Origin: Lachnospiraceae bacterium
GTDB taxonomy: Bacteria; Bacillota; Clostridia; Lachnospirales; Lachnospiraceae
Length of the DNA stretch: 43,127 nucleotides
Reading direction: 5' to 3'
Assembly: GCA_024693225.1 (NCBI GenBank)
Contig: JAILLI010000054.1
Coordinates: 1 to 43,127, forward strand
In this document: one piece after another, positions 9,631 to 17,632 of the stretch
How positions within the stretch are numbered: the stretch's first letter is position 1
Layout: each line of letters opens with the position of its first letter
The notes under the pieces: generated by a model
The model's database searches: none
Told to the model about the DNA's origin: nothing
Seen by the model: only the letters and a program-made list of their open reading frames with translations
Program-made: the position numbers and the translations under genes

Positions 9631-10451
9631 AAGACAGGATGGGAAAACTTATCTATCTGTTCGGAAAGAACCCCGAGCTCTATATAGGCATACTGATCAG
9701 TACCATTATCATCGGTATCATTCTGATCGGGGCACTCATATCTCCATATGATCCGGATGCCATGGATGCTGCGAACAAGTTTGCGGACCCATCCTGGAAG
9801 CACCCGCTGGGCTGTGATAACTTCGGACGGGATCTTTTCTCCCGTCTGGCCGTGGGAGGAGCAACGACATTATTCGTAGCTTTCGGTACCGTTATCATCG
9901 GGGTCGTGGCGGGGACAGTCATAGGTGCCCTTACCGGTTATTACGGAGGTGCAGTTGATGAAGTGCTGATGAGGTTTAATGATGCGGTACTCGCATTTCC
10001 CAGCATACTTCTGGCCCTTGTCTTCATAAGCGTGTTCGGCAGCGGTACCTGGAAGGTCATAGTATCACTTGGCATAGTATTTGTTCCCAGTTTTGCAAGG
10101 ATAGTACGGTCCGAGTTCATGAGATGCAAAGGCCTTGACTATGTAAGATCAGCCAGGCTCATGGGGGCGAAGGATGCAAGGATAATGTTCGTTCATATAC
10201 TTCCCAATACCATACCGGTGGTCCTGTCCTCAACGGTCATAGGCTTTAATAATGCTGTTCTTGCCGAGGCCAGTATGAGCTTTCTGGGGATAGGCGTCCA
10301 GCCTCCGCAGTCAAGCCTGGGCAGGATGCTCTCGGATGCGCAGGCCTTTCTCTTTTCGGAGCCCTCATACGCCATATGTACGGGACTTACAATAGCACTG
10401 ATAGTACTCGGTTTTTCACTTATAGGAGACGGGTTAAAGAAAAATGCTTGA
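9627..10451 (+). CDS. ABC transporter permease, DppC/OppC family
   Basis: Second permease subunit. The 274-aa protein begins with an N-terminal membrane segment followed by HPLGCDNFGRDLFSRL, diagnostic of the DppC/OppC family (the form HPLGTDxxGRD is usual). The EAA loop is RSARLMGAKDARIMFVHILPN. It overlaps the preceding gene by four bases and the ATPase gene by eight, keeping the operon tightly coupled. Confidence 0.93.
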   Translation: MKDRMGKLIYLFGKNPELYIGILISTIIIGIILIGALISPYDPDAMDAANKFADPSWKHPLGCDNFGRDLFSRLAVGGATTLFVAFGTVIIGVVAGTVIGALTGYYGGAVDEVLMRFNDAVLAFPSILLALVFISVFGSGTWKVIVSLGIVFVPSFARIVRSEFMRCKGLDYVRSARLMGAKDARIMFVHILPNTIPVVLSSTVIGFNNAVLAEASMSFLGIGVQPPQSSLGRMLSDAQAFLFSEPSYAICTGLTIALIVLGFSLIGDGLKKNA

Positions 10452-11994
10452 TGTTATCGATCTTCATATAGAAATAGAGGATTCGCTCATACCGGAGACG
10501 GTTGTTCATGATTTTGACATTTCCGTCTCCGCGGGCGAGATCGTGGGAATAGTGGGAGAGTCCGGCTCGGGCAAGTCCATGTCGGCCCTTGCCATTGCAG
10601 GACTTCTGTCAAGAAAGGACATGAAAAAAAAGGGATCCATCATGTTTGAGGGGGAGGAGCTCCTTTCCGTTGCAAGGGCCCGTCTTCGTAAGATACAGGG
10701 CGATGATATAGCCGTGGTCTTCCAGGAACCCATGACAAGTCTGGATCCCGTAAAGACCATAGGATACCAGGTGGAAGAAGCTCTTCGGATACACAGGGAT
10801 CTGTCCGACGAGGAACTGAAGCAGGCAGCCATCTCCATGATGAGGGATGTTGAACTGCCCGACGCCGAAAACCTCTACTATAAATATCCTCATGAGCTGT
10901 CCGGAGGGATGAGACAGAGGGTCATGATAGCAGCTGCCCTCATATGCAATCCCAAGCTTTTGATCGCGGATGAGCCAACGACTGCATTGGATGTCACCAT
11001 CCAGGCCCAGATCATAGAGCTTCTGAAGCGGATCAACAAAACAAAAGGAACAGCCATCCTCTTCATATCCCATGACTTAAGTGTCGTGAGGTCCCTCTGC
11101 AGCCGGGTCCTTGTCATGAACAAGGGCAGGATAGTGGAAAGCGGTCCCGTAGACCGGATCTTTACGTCACCTGCGGAGGAATACACTAAAAATCTGATCA
11201 GGGCCATACCTAAATTCGAAAAAAGAGCGAGCGTTATTGATAATGGCGACAAAAAACCGATACTGACAGTCAAAAATGTCAGCGCCAGATATAAAAAGAT
11301 CACAGGTTATTTTTCTCCGGGATCCAGGCAGAAGCTTGTGGTAAAGAATGCATCCTTTACCATGTACGAGGGAGAGATCATGGGTCTTGTGGGAGAGAGC
11401 GGAAGCGGGAAGACGACCCTGGGCAAGACCATACTCGGAATGCTCGATGATACTGAAGGTGAGATAATACATTATTCCGACAGGCCCCAGATGGTATTCC
11501 AGGACCCTTACGGATCGCTTAACCCCCGTAAGACGGTCGGCTGGATACTGCAGGAGCCCCTCAGGATAAGAGGGGGACAGCCGGCAGAGGAGATGTGCGA
11601 AAAAGCAAAGGAGATGCTGGGACTTGTGGGACTTGACGAAAGCTTTATGAACAGAAAGCCCAATGCCCTGTCAGGCGGTCAGAGGCAGAGGGTCTGCATA
11701 GCCCTTGCCCTTATGCTCGGCCCCAAGCTCATAATCGCTGATGAGCCGGTCTCGGCACTTGATGTTACAGTGCAGGATCAGGTATTAAATCTCCTTATAA
11801 GGCTGAACAGGGAGCTGGGAATAGCCATTTTGTTCATATCCCATGATCTTAAGGTCGTATATGAGCTTTGTTCGCGTATCATAGTCATGAAGGACGGGGT
11901 CATAGTCGAGCAGGGAACGGATATGGAGATATACAATGATCCCAAGGATCCTTATACAAAACAGCTGTTATCCAGTGCCGGATACACAAAATAA
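10444..11994 (+). CDS. Double ABC ATPase of the peptide-type importer (DppD-DppF fusion)
   Basis: Energises the importer by ATP hydrolysis. The 516-aa protein carries two complete nucleotide-binding domains in one chain. The first has Walker A GESGSGKS (38-45), signature LSGGMRQRV and Walker B LLIADEPTTALD. The second has Walker A GESGSGKT at about residue 317, LSGGQRQRV and LIIADEPVSALD. Both domains are of the DppD/DppF class; the fused layout resembles GsiA and YejF. Both sites look catalytically intact. The gene overlaps the permease by eight bases and ends the operon; no clear terminator follows. Confidence 0.94.
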   Translation: MLDVIDLHIEIEDSLIPETVVHDFDISVSAGEIVGIVGESGSGKSMSALAIAGLLSRKDMKKKGSIMFEGEELLSVARARLRKIQGDDIAVVFQEPMTSLDPVKTIGYQVEEALRIHRDLSDEELKQAAISMMRDVELPDAENLYYKYPHELSGGMRQRVMIAAALICNPKLLIADEPTTALDVTIQAQIIELLKRINKTKGTAILFISHDLSVVRSLCSRVLVMNKGRIVESGPVDRIFTSPAEEYTKNLIRAIPKFEKRASVIDNGDKKPILTVKNVSARYKKITGYFSPGSRQKLVVKNASFTMYEGEIMGLVGESGSGKTTLGKTILGMLDDTEGEIIHYSDRPQMVFQDPYGSLNPRKTVGWILQEPLRIRGGQPAEEMCEKAKEMLGLVGLDESFMNRKPNALSGGQRQRVCIALALMLGPKLIIADEPVSALDVTVQDQVLNLLIRLNRELGIAILFISHDLKVVYELCSRIIVMKDGVIVEQGTDMEIYNDPKDPYTKQLLSSAGYTK

Positions 11995-12056
11995 ATAATG
12001 TCTTTAGTTATTTTATAAAAAGTGTTAAGGATTCCTGATAATTGCCGATATTAGTA

Positions 12057-12084
12057 TTGCAAACTAAAATTAATGTGATATAAT
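12057..12084 (+). promoter_or_regulatory. Probable sigma-A promoter for the small gene at 12148
   Basis: TTGCAA at 12057-12062 and TATAAT at 12079-12084 are separated by 16 bases. The implied transcription start near 12091 argues against the ORF-track start at 12100 and for an internal start at 12148. Confidence 0.6.
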
Positions 12085-12147
12085 TCTCATATACGTTTTA
12101 TGTTAACCATCAGATCCGGGGCTGACATGAACGTGGGGGAGCAGGAT

Positions 12148-12534
12148 ATGATACAGGGAATTGATAATTATTCAAACAGCATAATGAATGCATACAGGGT
12201 CCAGAACAATCCCGGTGATGCAACATTAAGAAAGCTTAACAGCCAGGCCGAGGATCAGGCTCAGGAGAAGAAGGCCGAAGCGGCTTCTCCTTCCATAGAC
12301 CTCCGCCTTGACGATATACGTCCCAGGCAGAATGCCAGTCTCGAAGATATATCATTAAGCCTTAATGAGCCCAAAGCATTTGAGATGAAAGGTAAGGATG
12401 CCGATATCACATCACTTGATATGGATAAGGCCATCTCGGATATGCAGAAGGATCAGGCCCTTATGCAGTACCAGTATTTTGTAGGCGAGACTAACGTTTT
12501 GGCAGATGAAGACGGAATAGTGATAGCCAAATAG
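12148..12534 (+). CDS. Small hypothetical protein, family not recognised
   Basis: I do not recognise this protein. The ORF track begins at 12100, but the promoter places the message start at about 12091, and GGGGGAG at 12135-12141 sits six bases before ATG 12148, so I prefer a 128-aa product starting MIQGIDNYSNSIMNAY. It is soluble, acidic and apparently helical, with no signal peptide or membrane segment. The middle is rich in Gln, Ala, Lys and Glu; the C-terminus reads DMQKDQALMQYQYFVGE. It has its own promoter and terminator, so it is a single-gene unit. ATG 12127 is another possible start. Confidence 0.7.
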   Translation: MIQGIDNYSNSIMNAYRVQNNPGDATLRKLNSQAEDQAQEKKAEAASPSIDLRLDDIRPRQNASLEDISLSLNEPKAFEMKGKDADITSLDMDKAISDMQKDQALMQYQYFVGETNVLADEDGIVIAK

Positions 12535-12554
12535 GGAATTTAATTTGATCATAA

Positions 12555-12582
12555 CCTCTTGCATTTTGCAAGAGGTTTTTTT
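12555..12582 (+). terminator. Rho-independent terminator
   Basis: Nine-bp stem CCTCTTGCA / TGCAAGAGG with a 3-base loop and seven T residues. It covers the first codons of the ORF-track version of the next gene, so that gene must begin downstream. Confidence 0.92.
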
Positions 12583-12594
12583 ATACTCTTTCCC

Positions 12595-13989
12595 ATGAGT
12601 GAAGGCAGGAAGAAAGAAATACTATCATGCGCAGGTCTCTTATTCGTGACCGTCAACTGGGGTCTCAGCTTTGTATTCATCAAATCATCCCTTGATGTGA
12701 TGCCGCCTCTTTATATGCTGGGTATAAGGTTTACTGTCGGCGGACTGCTGCTGGCGGTCTTTTTTTGGAGGAAGCTGGCGGGAGCCGGAAGGACATGCTT
12801 TATCCAAGGGTCGATAATAGGCGTTACTTTATATATAGCCGAGGTCTTCCAGACATACGGCTGTAAATATACAACTGCCGGTAAGAATGCCTTCCTGACG
12901 ACCATATATGTCATCCTTGTCCCTTTCATGCATTATATATTCAACAAGGTCAGACCCAGGTTCAGATATATAATAGCAGCTGTCATCGGATTCTGGGGTA
13001 TAGGTCTTATCTCTCTTACGGGGTCGTTTACGATAGAGATGGGAGATACGCTCACTCTTATATGCGGTATATTTTATGCCCTGCAGATCATAGTGATAGC
13101 AAGATATGCCGTAAGAAGCGATACCATAGTCCTTGTCATCTGGGAGTTTATTGTAACGGGCCTGCTCTCGTTAGCATCTGCCCCTTTTGCATCGGGCCCT
13201 ATGACTTCCGCCATGTTCACAAGAGGGTCAGTCATAAGCCTGGTCTTTCTTATCATATTTCCAACCATATTCGGATACGGTCTGCAGGTGGTATGCCAGA
13301 AATATGCCCCGCCCGCCCCGGCATCGATCATCATGGGTATGGAAGCAGTGTTTGCCGTGATAGCGTCCTACATCTTCCTGCATGAGGTCATGACGGCCCG
13401 GATGGTGACCGGATGCCTTATGATGATACTGGCCATGCTGCTTGTGGAGATAGATATCACGGGTTATTTTTACCCGGATGCCTACCTGGACAGCGCCTAT
13501 ATGATCGATTACCGGAAGCTTTATTCAGAGGGTATAAGGGGGATCATATTCGATATCGACAATACCCTGGTCATGCACGGATATCCGCCGGATGACCGGG
13601 CGGTAGATCTTCTTCGAAGGCTTGATGAGATGGGTTTTGCCATCCTCTTTCTGTCAAACAATAAAGAAGAACGTGTCAGGACCTTTCGTGACGGCAGCGT
13701 GCCATCGGCATTTTACATATACAAGGCTTCAAAACCGGCATCAGCCGGTTACAAAAATGCCATGAAGATCATGGGCACAAACAGGGAGAGCACGATAATT
13801 ATAGGAGACCAGCTCTTTACGGACATATGGGGGGCAAAGCGGTGCGGGATCAGGAACATACTGGTAAAGCCCATCCATAAGAAGGAAGAGATACAGATAA
13901 TACTGAAGAGACTGCTTGAGAGGATAGTCCTGTCATCATATGTAAGGTCAAAGATGGCAGAAGAGGAAAGCTCTTCAAAAAAGAGTTGA
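12595..13989 (+). CDS. DMT/EamA transporter fused to a YqeG-like HAD (IIIA) phosphatase
   Basis: One 464-aa reading frame joins two proteins that are usually separate. Residues 1 to about 295 are a ten-helix drug/metabolite (EamA) transporter, with two EamA repeats beginning near VTVNWGLSFVFIKSS and GIFYALQIIVIARY. From about residue 297 the protein reads YFYPDAYLDSAYMIDY, like the start of YqeG, then the HAD motif I FDIDNTLV (about 318), motif II as LSNN and motif III/IV GDQLFTDIWGAK. All HAD acidic residues appear present. The ORF-track start (12559) lies inside a terminator, so ATG 12595 is chosen, although no good ribosome binding site precedes it. The next gene is efp. A base error at the join could create such a fusion and should be excluded. 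Confidence 0.85.
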   Translation: MSEGRKKEILSCAGLLFVTVNWGLSFVFIKSSLDVMPPLYMLGIRFTVGGLLLAVFFWRKLAGAGRTCFIQGSIIGVTLYIAEVFQTYGCKYTTAGKNAFLTTIYVILVPFMHYIFNKVRPRFRYIIAAVIGFWGIGLISLTGSFTIEMGDTLTLICGIFYALQIIVIARYAVRSDTIVLVIWEFIVTGLLSLASAPFASGPMTSAMFTRGSVISLVFLIIFPTIFGYGLQVVCQKYAPPAPASIIMGMEAVFAVIASYIFLHEVMTARMVTGCLMMILAMLLVEIDITGYFYPDAYLDSAYMIDYRKLYSEGIRGIIFDIDNTLVMHGYPPDDRAVDLLRRLDEMGFAILFLSNNKEERVRTFRDGSVPSAFYIYKASKPASAGYKNAMKIMGTNRESTIIIGDQLFTDIWGAKRCGIRNILVKPIHKKEEIQIILKRLLERIVLSSYVRSKMAEEESSSKKS

Positions 13990-14068
13990 ATTATTGCCGG
14001 TCTTAATGTAAACTATCTAAGAATCTGATAAGGACAACCATATATTCATTTCAAGGAGGAGTAGTCGG

Positions 14069-14626
14069 ATGATTTCAGCTGGTGATTTCAGGAACGGTGT
14101 TACTGTTGAGATAGATAACCAGATCTTTCAGATTATCGAGTTTCAGCATGTTAAACCGGGAAAAGGCGCAGCCTTTGTTAGAACTAAATTAAAGAATATC
14201 GTTAACGGCGGTGTAGTGGAGAAGTCTTTCCGTCCCACGGAGAAGTTCCCCCAGGCACGTATTGATAGAAAAGACATGCAGTATCTGTACAGTGACGGTG
14301 ATCTGTATTACTTCATGGATACGGAGAACTTCGAGCAGATAGCTCTCAACAGTGATACTGTCGGTGATACCCTCAAGTTTGTCAAGGAGAATGAGATGGT
14401 CAAGGTATGCGGACATAACGGAAACGTGTTCGCCATCGAGCCTCCGCTCTTTGTGGAACTCGAGATCACCGAGACGGAGCCGGGCTTCAAGGGTGATACG
14501 GCCACCGGTGCTACCAAGCCCGCAACCGTGGAGACAGGAGCCAACGTTAACGTACCGCTTTTCGTAGAGGTCGGAGACAAGATCAAGATCGATACGAGAA
14601 CCGGTGAGTATTTATCCAGAGTTTAG
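14069..14626 (+). CDS. efp: Translation elongation factor P
   Basis: Relieves ribosome stalling at polyproline stretches. The 185-aa protein has normal length and the full three-domain plan: N-terminal KOW-like domain with the loop KPGKGAAFV (Lys32 is the position modified in many bacteria), a middle OB domain, and the C-terminal OB domain with [17 protein letters not shown]. The start at 14069 follows CAAGGAGGAG. A terminator follows directly, so it may be its own unit or the end of the preceding one. Confidence 0.98.
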   Translation: MISAGDFRNGVTVEIDNQIFQIIEFQHVKPGKGAAFVRTKLKNIVNGGVVEKSFRPTEKFPQARIDRKDMQYLYSDGDLYYFMDTENFEQIALNSDTVGDTLKFVKENEMVKVCGHNGNVFAIEPPLFVELEITETEPGFKGDTATGATKPATVETGANVNVPLFVEVGDKIKIDTRTGEYLSRV

Positions 14627-14636
14627 TTTGAACCAG

Positions 14637-14660
14637 AAGGCTGCGTAAGCAGCCTTTTTT
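14637..14660 (+). terminator. Rho-independent terminator after efp
   Basis: Stem AAGGCTGC / GCAGCCTT with loop GTAA and a run of six T, starting 11 bases after the efp stop. Confidence 0.88.
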
Positions 14661-14757
14661 ATTGCGCATTTTCCGTTTCTGATCACCTTGACATCTGGCA
14701 TGGGCCCGGCGAGAGCTGCAATAGGGACCGTGCTTTATCAGAAAGGAGATTTGGGAA

Positions 14758-15645
14758 ATGGAATATATGGAATTCTTGGACAACGTATGCGGATATATAA
14801 ATGAGACGGCTGATGATGTCAGAGTAAGCATACATACCGCCGTAAAGAACAACGGTGTCAGGCTTTGCGGCCTGTCCTTTGCAAAGGAGGGTTACAATGC
14901 CTCACCGACCCTTTATATGGAAAATCATTACGAGGACTATCTGAAAGGGTCGGATATCTGTGAGATCGGTGATGCCATCCTGGCGTCTTACAGGGAAAAT
15001 TCCCCCTCGGTCAGCCTGGACATGTCTTTTTTTGAGGATTACGAGCTTGTAAAGGACCGTCTGTACATCAAGCTTGTAAACAGGGAGAAAAACGAGGAAT
15101 TTCTTAAGGAGGTACCCCATGAGGACTTTCTTGATCTTGCCATAGTGGCCTATGTCAGGATGTATGACAGGAGGATAGGAAACGGACTCATAATGGTCAG
15201 AAACGAACATTTGAAGCTCTGGGGGAAGGATGCGAAGACCATACTCGATAAGGCAAAGGCAAATACACATGACCATGAGGATTTTAACCTGAAGCATATA
15301 CTGGATGTGATGAATTCCCTGGGGTATAAGGAAATGGATGTATGTGAAGACGACAGGCCGGATTTTCCCATGTATGTCGTCACCAACAAGAGGATGCAGA
15401 ACGGGGCCGCAGTCCTTACCATGAAGGATAAGCTTAAGGAGTTCGGAAGGATGATAGGGGAGGACTATTACATCATACCCAGCTCGGTCCATGAACTGAT
15501 ACTCCTTGGCAGAAAGGGAAGCGATTCGGCCGACGATCTTGATGTGATGATAAGAGAGGTAAATTCAACCCAACTCGGTCCGGAGGAAGTGCTGGCCGAT
15601 CATGCCTATCTTTACAGGGTAAATGATGATGTCCTGATGTTTTGA
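14758..15645 (+). CDS. DUF5688-like protein
   Basis: The 295-aa protein resembles the DUF5688 proteins common in gut Lachnospiraceae; this is recognition by eye. It has no signal peptide or membrane segment. Family-like features are the early SIHTAVKNNGVRLCGLSF, a central FLDLAIVAYVRMYD, and the C-terminal half with MYVVTNKRMQNGAAVL and DYYIIPSSVHELILL. Function is unknown. ATG 14758 has GAAAGGAGAT seven bases upstream; ATG 14764 is a possible alternative. The last 31 bp are repeated, with two mismatches, at 16135-16165. Confidence 0.8.
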   Translation: MEYMEFLDNVCGYINETADDVRVSIHTAVKNNGVRLCGLSFAKEGYNASPTLYMENHYEDYLKGSDICEIGDAILASYRENSPSVSLDMSFFEDYELVKDRLYIKLVNREKNEEFLKEVPHEDFLDLAIVAYVRMYDRRIGNGLIMVRNEHLKLWGKDAKTILDKAKANTHDHEDFNLKHILDVMNSLGYKEMDVCEDDRPDFPMYVVTNKRMQNGAAVLTMKDKLKEFGRMIGEDYYIIPSSVHELILLGRKGSDSADDLDVMIREVNSTQLGPEEVLADHAYLYRVNDDVLMF

Positions 15646-15667
15646 ATCTCAGGTTCAGGATCAAATG

Positions 15668-15706
15668 TGGCTCAATCCCAGTGGCAGGGGATTGGGCCAT
15701 TTCTTC
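15668..15706 (+). terminator. Hairpin, possible terminator of the DUF5688-like gene
   Basis: Twelve-bp stem TGGCTCAATCCC / GGGATTGGGCCA (one G-T pair) with an 8-base loop, followed by the weak T-rich run TTTCTT. It starts 23 bases after the stop codon. Confidence 0.6.
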
Positions 15707-16134
15707 CGCATGGCTTGCTGACAGGAAATAATCAGCGGACATAAAAGATAAAGTCCTTCAAAAGGATCCGGAAATGATTTTCCCACAAAAATGTGATTGA
15801 AACACGATCCGCCATAATTTAGAATGAAAACGGGGATTTTCCCGTAAAGATATTCAACCGGATTGGCGAGAGTGTGAACATAGTGGCACAAGGTCTTCTG
15901 ATGATCTGCGTGATCAGTCTGAGAAAAGCGGGTTTGCCTGATCTTAGGCCGGCAATTGATACAGCAGATGAACAGAAGTATAGATCTTAAGGTATAACTT
16001 GGTATAGTAAAATCCGGATATCAGTTGATCCCAGTTGATACTTGAAAATGGTGGCCCTTCTACCGATGTCTTTGTTAAGGGCATCGGAAAAGAGAGAACT
16101 GCAGAGCTTTTCCATAATGTTCTTTTTGGAATGT
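15707..16134 (+). other. Non-coding stretch, possible remnant region
   Basis: No convincing gene. A minus-strand frame (15661-15891) and another running through the tRNA are open but show no recognisable domain or ribosome binding site. TTGATA at 15956-15961 and TATAGA at 15979-15984, 17 bases apart, form a promoter-like pair with no gene behind them. Confidence 0.4.
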
Positions 16135-16165
16135 CAGGGTAAATGATGATGTCTTGATATTTTGA
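16135..16165 (+). pseudogene. Relic of a second DUF5688-like gene (3' end only)
   Basis: These 31 bp match the 3' end of the intact gene (15615-15645) at 29 positions and encode the same tail, RVNDDVLIF followed by a stop, against RVNDDVLMF in the intact copy. Nothing else of the coding region is recognisable upstream. The simplest reading is an old tandem duplicate that has been deleted or replaced. Confidence 0.55.
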
Positions 16166-16182
16166 CCCCCCTATGGTATAGT
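16154..16182 (+). promoter_or_regulatory. Promoter of tRNA-Arg
   Basis: TTGATA at 16154-16159 and TATAGT at 16177-16182 are exactly 17 bases apart, 39 bases before the tRNA. The -35 element lies in the DUF5688 relic. Confidence 0.65.
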
Positions 16183-16221
16183 AAACTACGTGTGAATTTG
16201 GGGGTTTTACATACCCAATAT

Positions 16222-16294
16222 GCACTCGTAGCTCAGTGGATAGAGCAGCGGTTTCCGGTGCCGCGTGTCGGGGGTTCGAATCCTCTCGGGTGCA
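16222..16294 (+). tRNA. tRNA-Arg (anticodon CCG)
   Basis: A 73-base cloverleaf: acceptor GCACTCG / CGGGTGC with discriminator A, D arm GCTC...GAGC, anticodon stem GCGGT / GCCGC around the loop TTCCGGT (anticodon CCG, reading CGG), variable loop GTGTC, and T arm with TTCGAAT. CCA is not encoded. The following gene begins within 50 bases and may be cotranscribed. Confidence 0.95.
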
Positions 16295-16339
16295 GTGCTC
16301 TATCATAAGGAGCAAAATGAAAGGTACAGGTTGCTTTTT

Positions 16340-17539
16340 ATGGCTAAAAAAGGTTTCAGGGAATTCCTTTTGGGACATTTGAGATATTTCATAATAGGGG
16401 GACTGTTCATTGCACTTGTCATAGTTCTCATAGTCATCTGGACAAAGGGCTCCCATAAGAGTTCCGAAGAAGATGAGAATGCATCAACTATCCCCGAGCT
16501 TGAGACCACGGTTGAGGTTCCCAAGGACAAATATGAAGAGAATGCTTATCCGGATGTCAATTCTCTTGTATCTTCATACCTTGGAGCGATGAGTACAGGT
16601 GATACGGAGACCATGGCCTCTCTTTCTTCCTCGCTCTCGGATGATATGAAGGCCTTCTATGAAGCTCAGGCCAAGTACGTTGGTAATTACTCCAATTATA
16701 ATGTATATACCAAGAAGGGACCTGCGGATAATTCATATTTCCTGCTGGCCACCTATGATCTTCTGATAAACGGGCAGAACACCCCGCTTCCGGCCCTTAT
16801 CTCACTGTATGTGTGCAGGAATGATTCCGGATCTTTATATATCAATTCCGAGAGCCTTACAGCGGATGAGGAAGCCTATATACTTGAACTTGTGGCCCAG
16901 AAGGATTTTGCCGATCTGATCAACCAGGTTGAGCTTGATTACAATTCCGCCCTTGATTCAAATGCAGCTCTGGCATCTGCGGCAACAGCTCTTAAGGACG
17001 AGATAAACAAAGATGCTCAGGAGATACTTGTTGCCAAGCAGCAGAAGGATCTCGAAGAGGCGGCCGAAGCCGAGGCTGCCGCAGCAGCGGAATCGGCGGA
17101 GGCAGGAGCCAGTCAGGTCAAGTGTACCAGCGAGAACGTCAATATAAGGGCATCCGCAAGTACCGATGCCGAGGTTCTCGGAAAGACCAAATCGGGTGAT
17201 ATCTATAAGCGGTATGAGAAGATGGAGAACGGCTGGAGCAAGATCGATTATAACGGCCAGGAAGCATATATCAAGAGCGAATACCTTGAGGAGGTGGAAA
17301 GCGCTGCCGACAGCGAAAGCTCATCCGAGGGAGAGAGTGCTGCCAAAGACTTAAAGCCCGGGGATAAGATCACCGTCAAGGAAAATGTCAATGTGAGAAA
17401 GTCGGCAAGCGAGACCGGAGAAAAGATCTCCACGGCATACAGAGGCGAGCAGTTCGAACTCATAGAACTGGCAAACGGCTGGTGCAAGATAAAATACAAA
17501 GGTGAAGAAGCATATGTCAAGGCCGACTATGTAGAATGA
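16340..17539 (+). CDS. Membrane-anchored protein with two bacterial SH3 domains
   Basis: Probably a cell-surface or wall-associated protein; the exact role is unknown. The ORF-track start (16265) lies inside the tRNA gene, so ATG 16340 is chosen, giving 399 aa. There is a membrane anchor at about residues 13-37, a linker, an extracellular helical region, an Ala/Glu-rich coiled-coil-like segment (EEAAEAEAAAAAESAEA), and two SH3_3-type domains near the C-terminus, each with the motif VN(I/V)R.SAS, separated by a Ser/Glu linker. The strong AAGGAG at 16307-16312 is placed for ATG 16317 in another frame, so this start has only a weak site of its own. No catalytic domain is visible. Confidence 0.82.
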   Translation: MAKKGFREFLLGHLRYFIIGGLFIALVIVLIVIWTKGSHKSSEEDENASTIPELETTVEVPKDKYEENAYPDVNSLVSSYLGAMSTGDTETMASLSSSLSDDMKAFYEAQAKYVGNYSNYNVYTKKGPADNSYFLLATYDLLINGQNTPLPALISLYVCRNDSGSLYINSESLTADEEAYILELVAQKDFADLINQVELDYNSALDSNAALASAATALKDEINKDAQEILVAKQQKDLEEAAEAEAAAAAESAEAGASQVKCTSENVNIRASASTDAEVLGKTKSGDIYKRYEKMENGWSKIDYNGQEAYIKSEYLEEVESAADSESSSEGESAAKDLKPGDKITVKENVNVRKSASETGEKISTAYRGEQFELIELANGWCKIKYKGEEAYVKADYVE

Positions 17540-17560
17540 TCGCACTTTACGGCAAAGGAA

Positions 17561-17592
17561 AAAACCCCGTAAACATCGGTTTATGGGGTTTT
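17561..17592 (+). terminator. Rho-independent terminator after the SH3 protein gene
   Basis: Stem AACCCCGTAAAC / GTTTATGGGGTT with loop ATCG (one G-T pair) and a T-rich tail. Confidence 0.85.
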
Positions 17593-17632
17593 ATTATAAG
17601 GTAAAAGCCGGGATGTGCCCGGCGGGAAGATA

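Noticed and set aside
12559-12594. Upstream start for the transporter-phosphatase gene
   Set aside because: This stretch contains the terminator of the preceding gene.
15473-15891. Minus-strand ORFs as transposase fragments
   Set aside because: Open frames without recognisable motifs, ribosome binding sites or terminal repeats.
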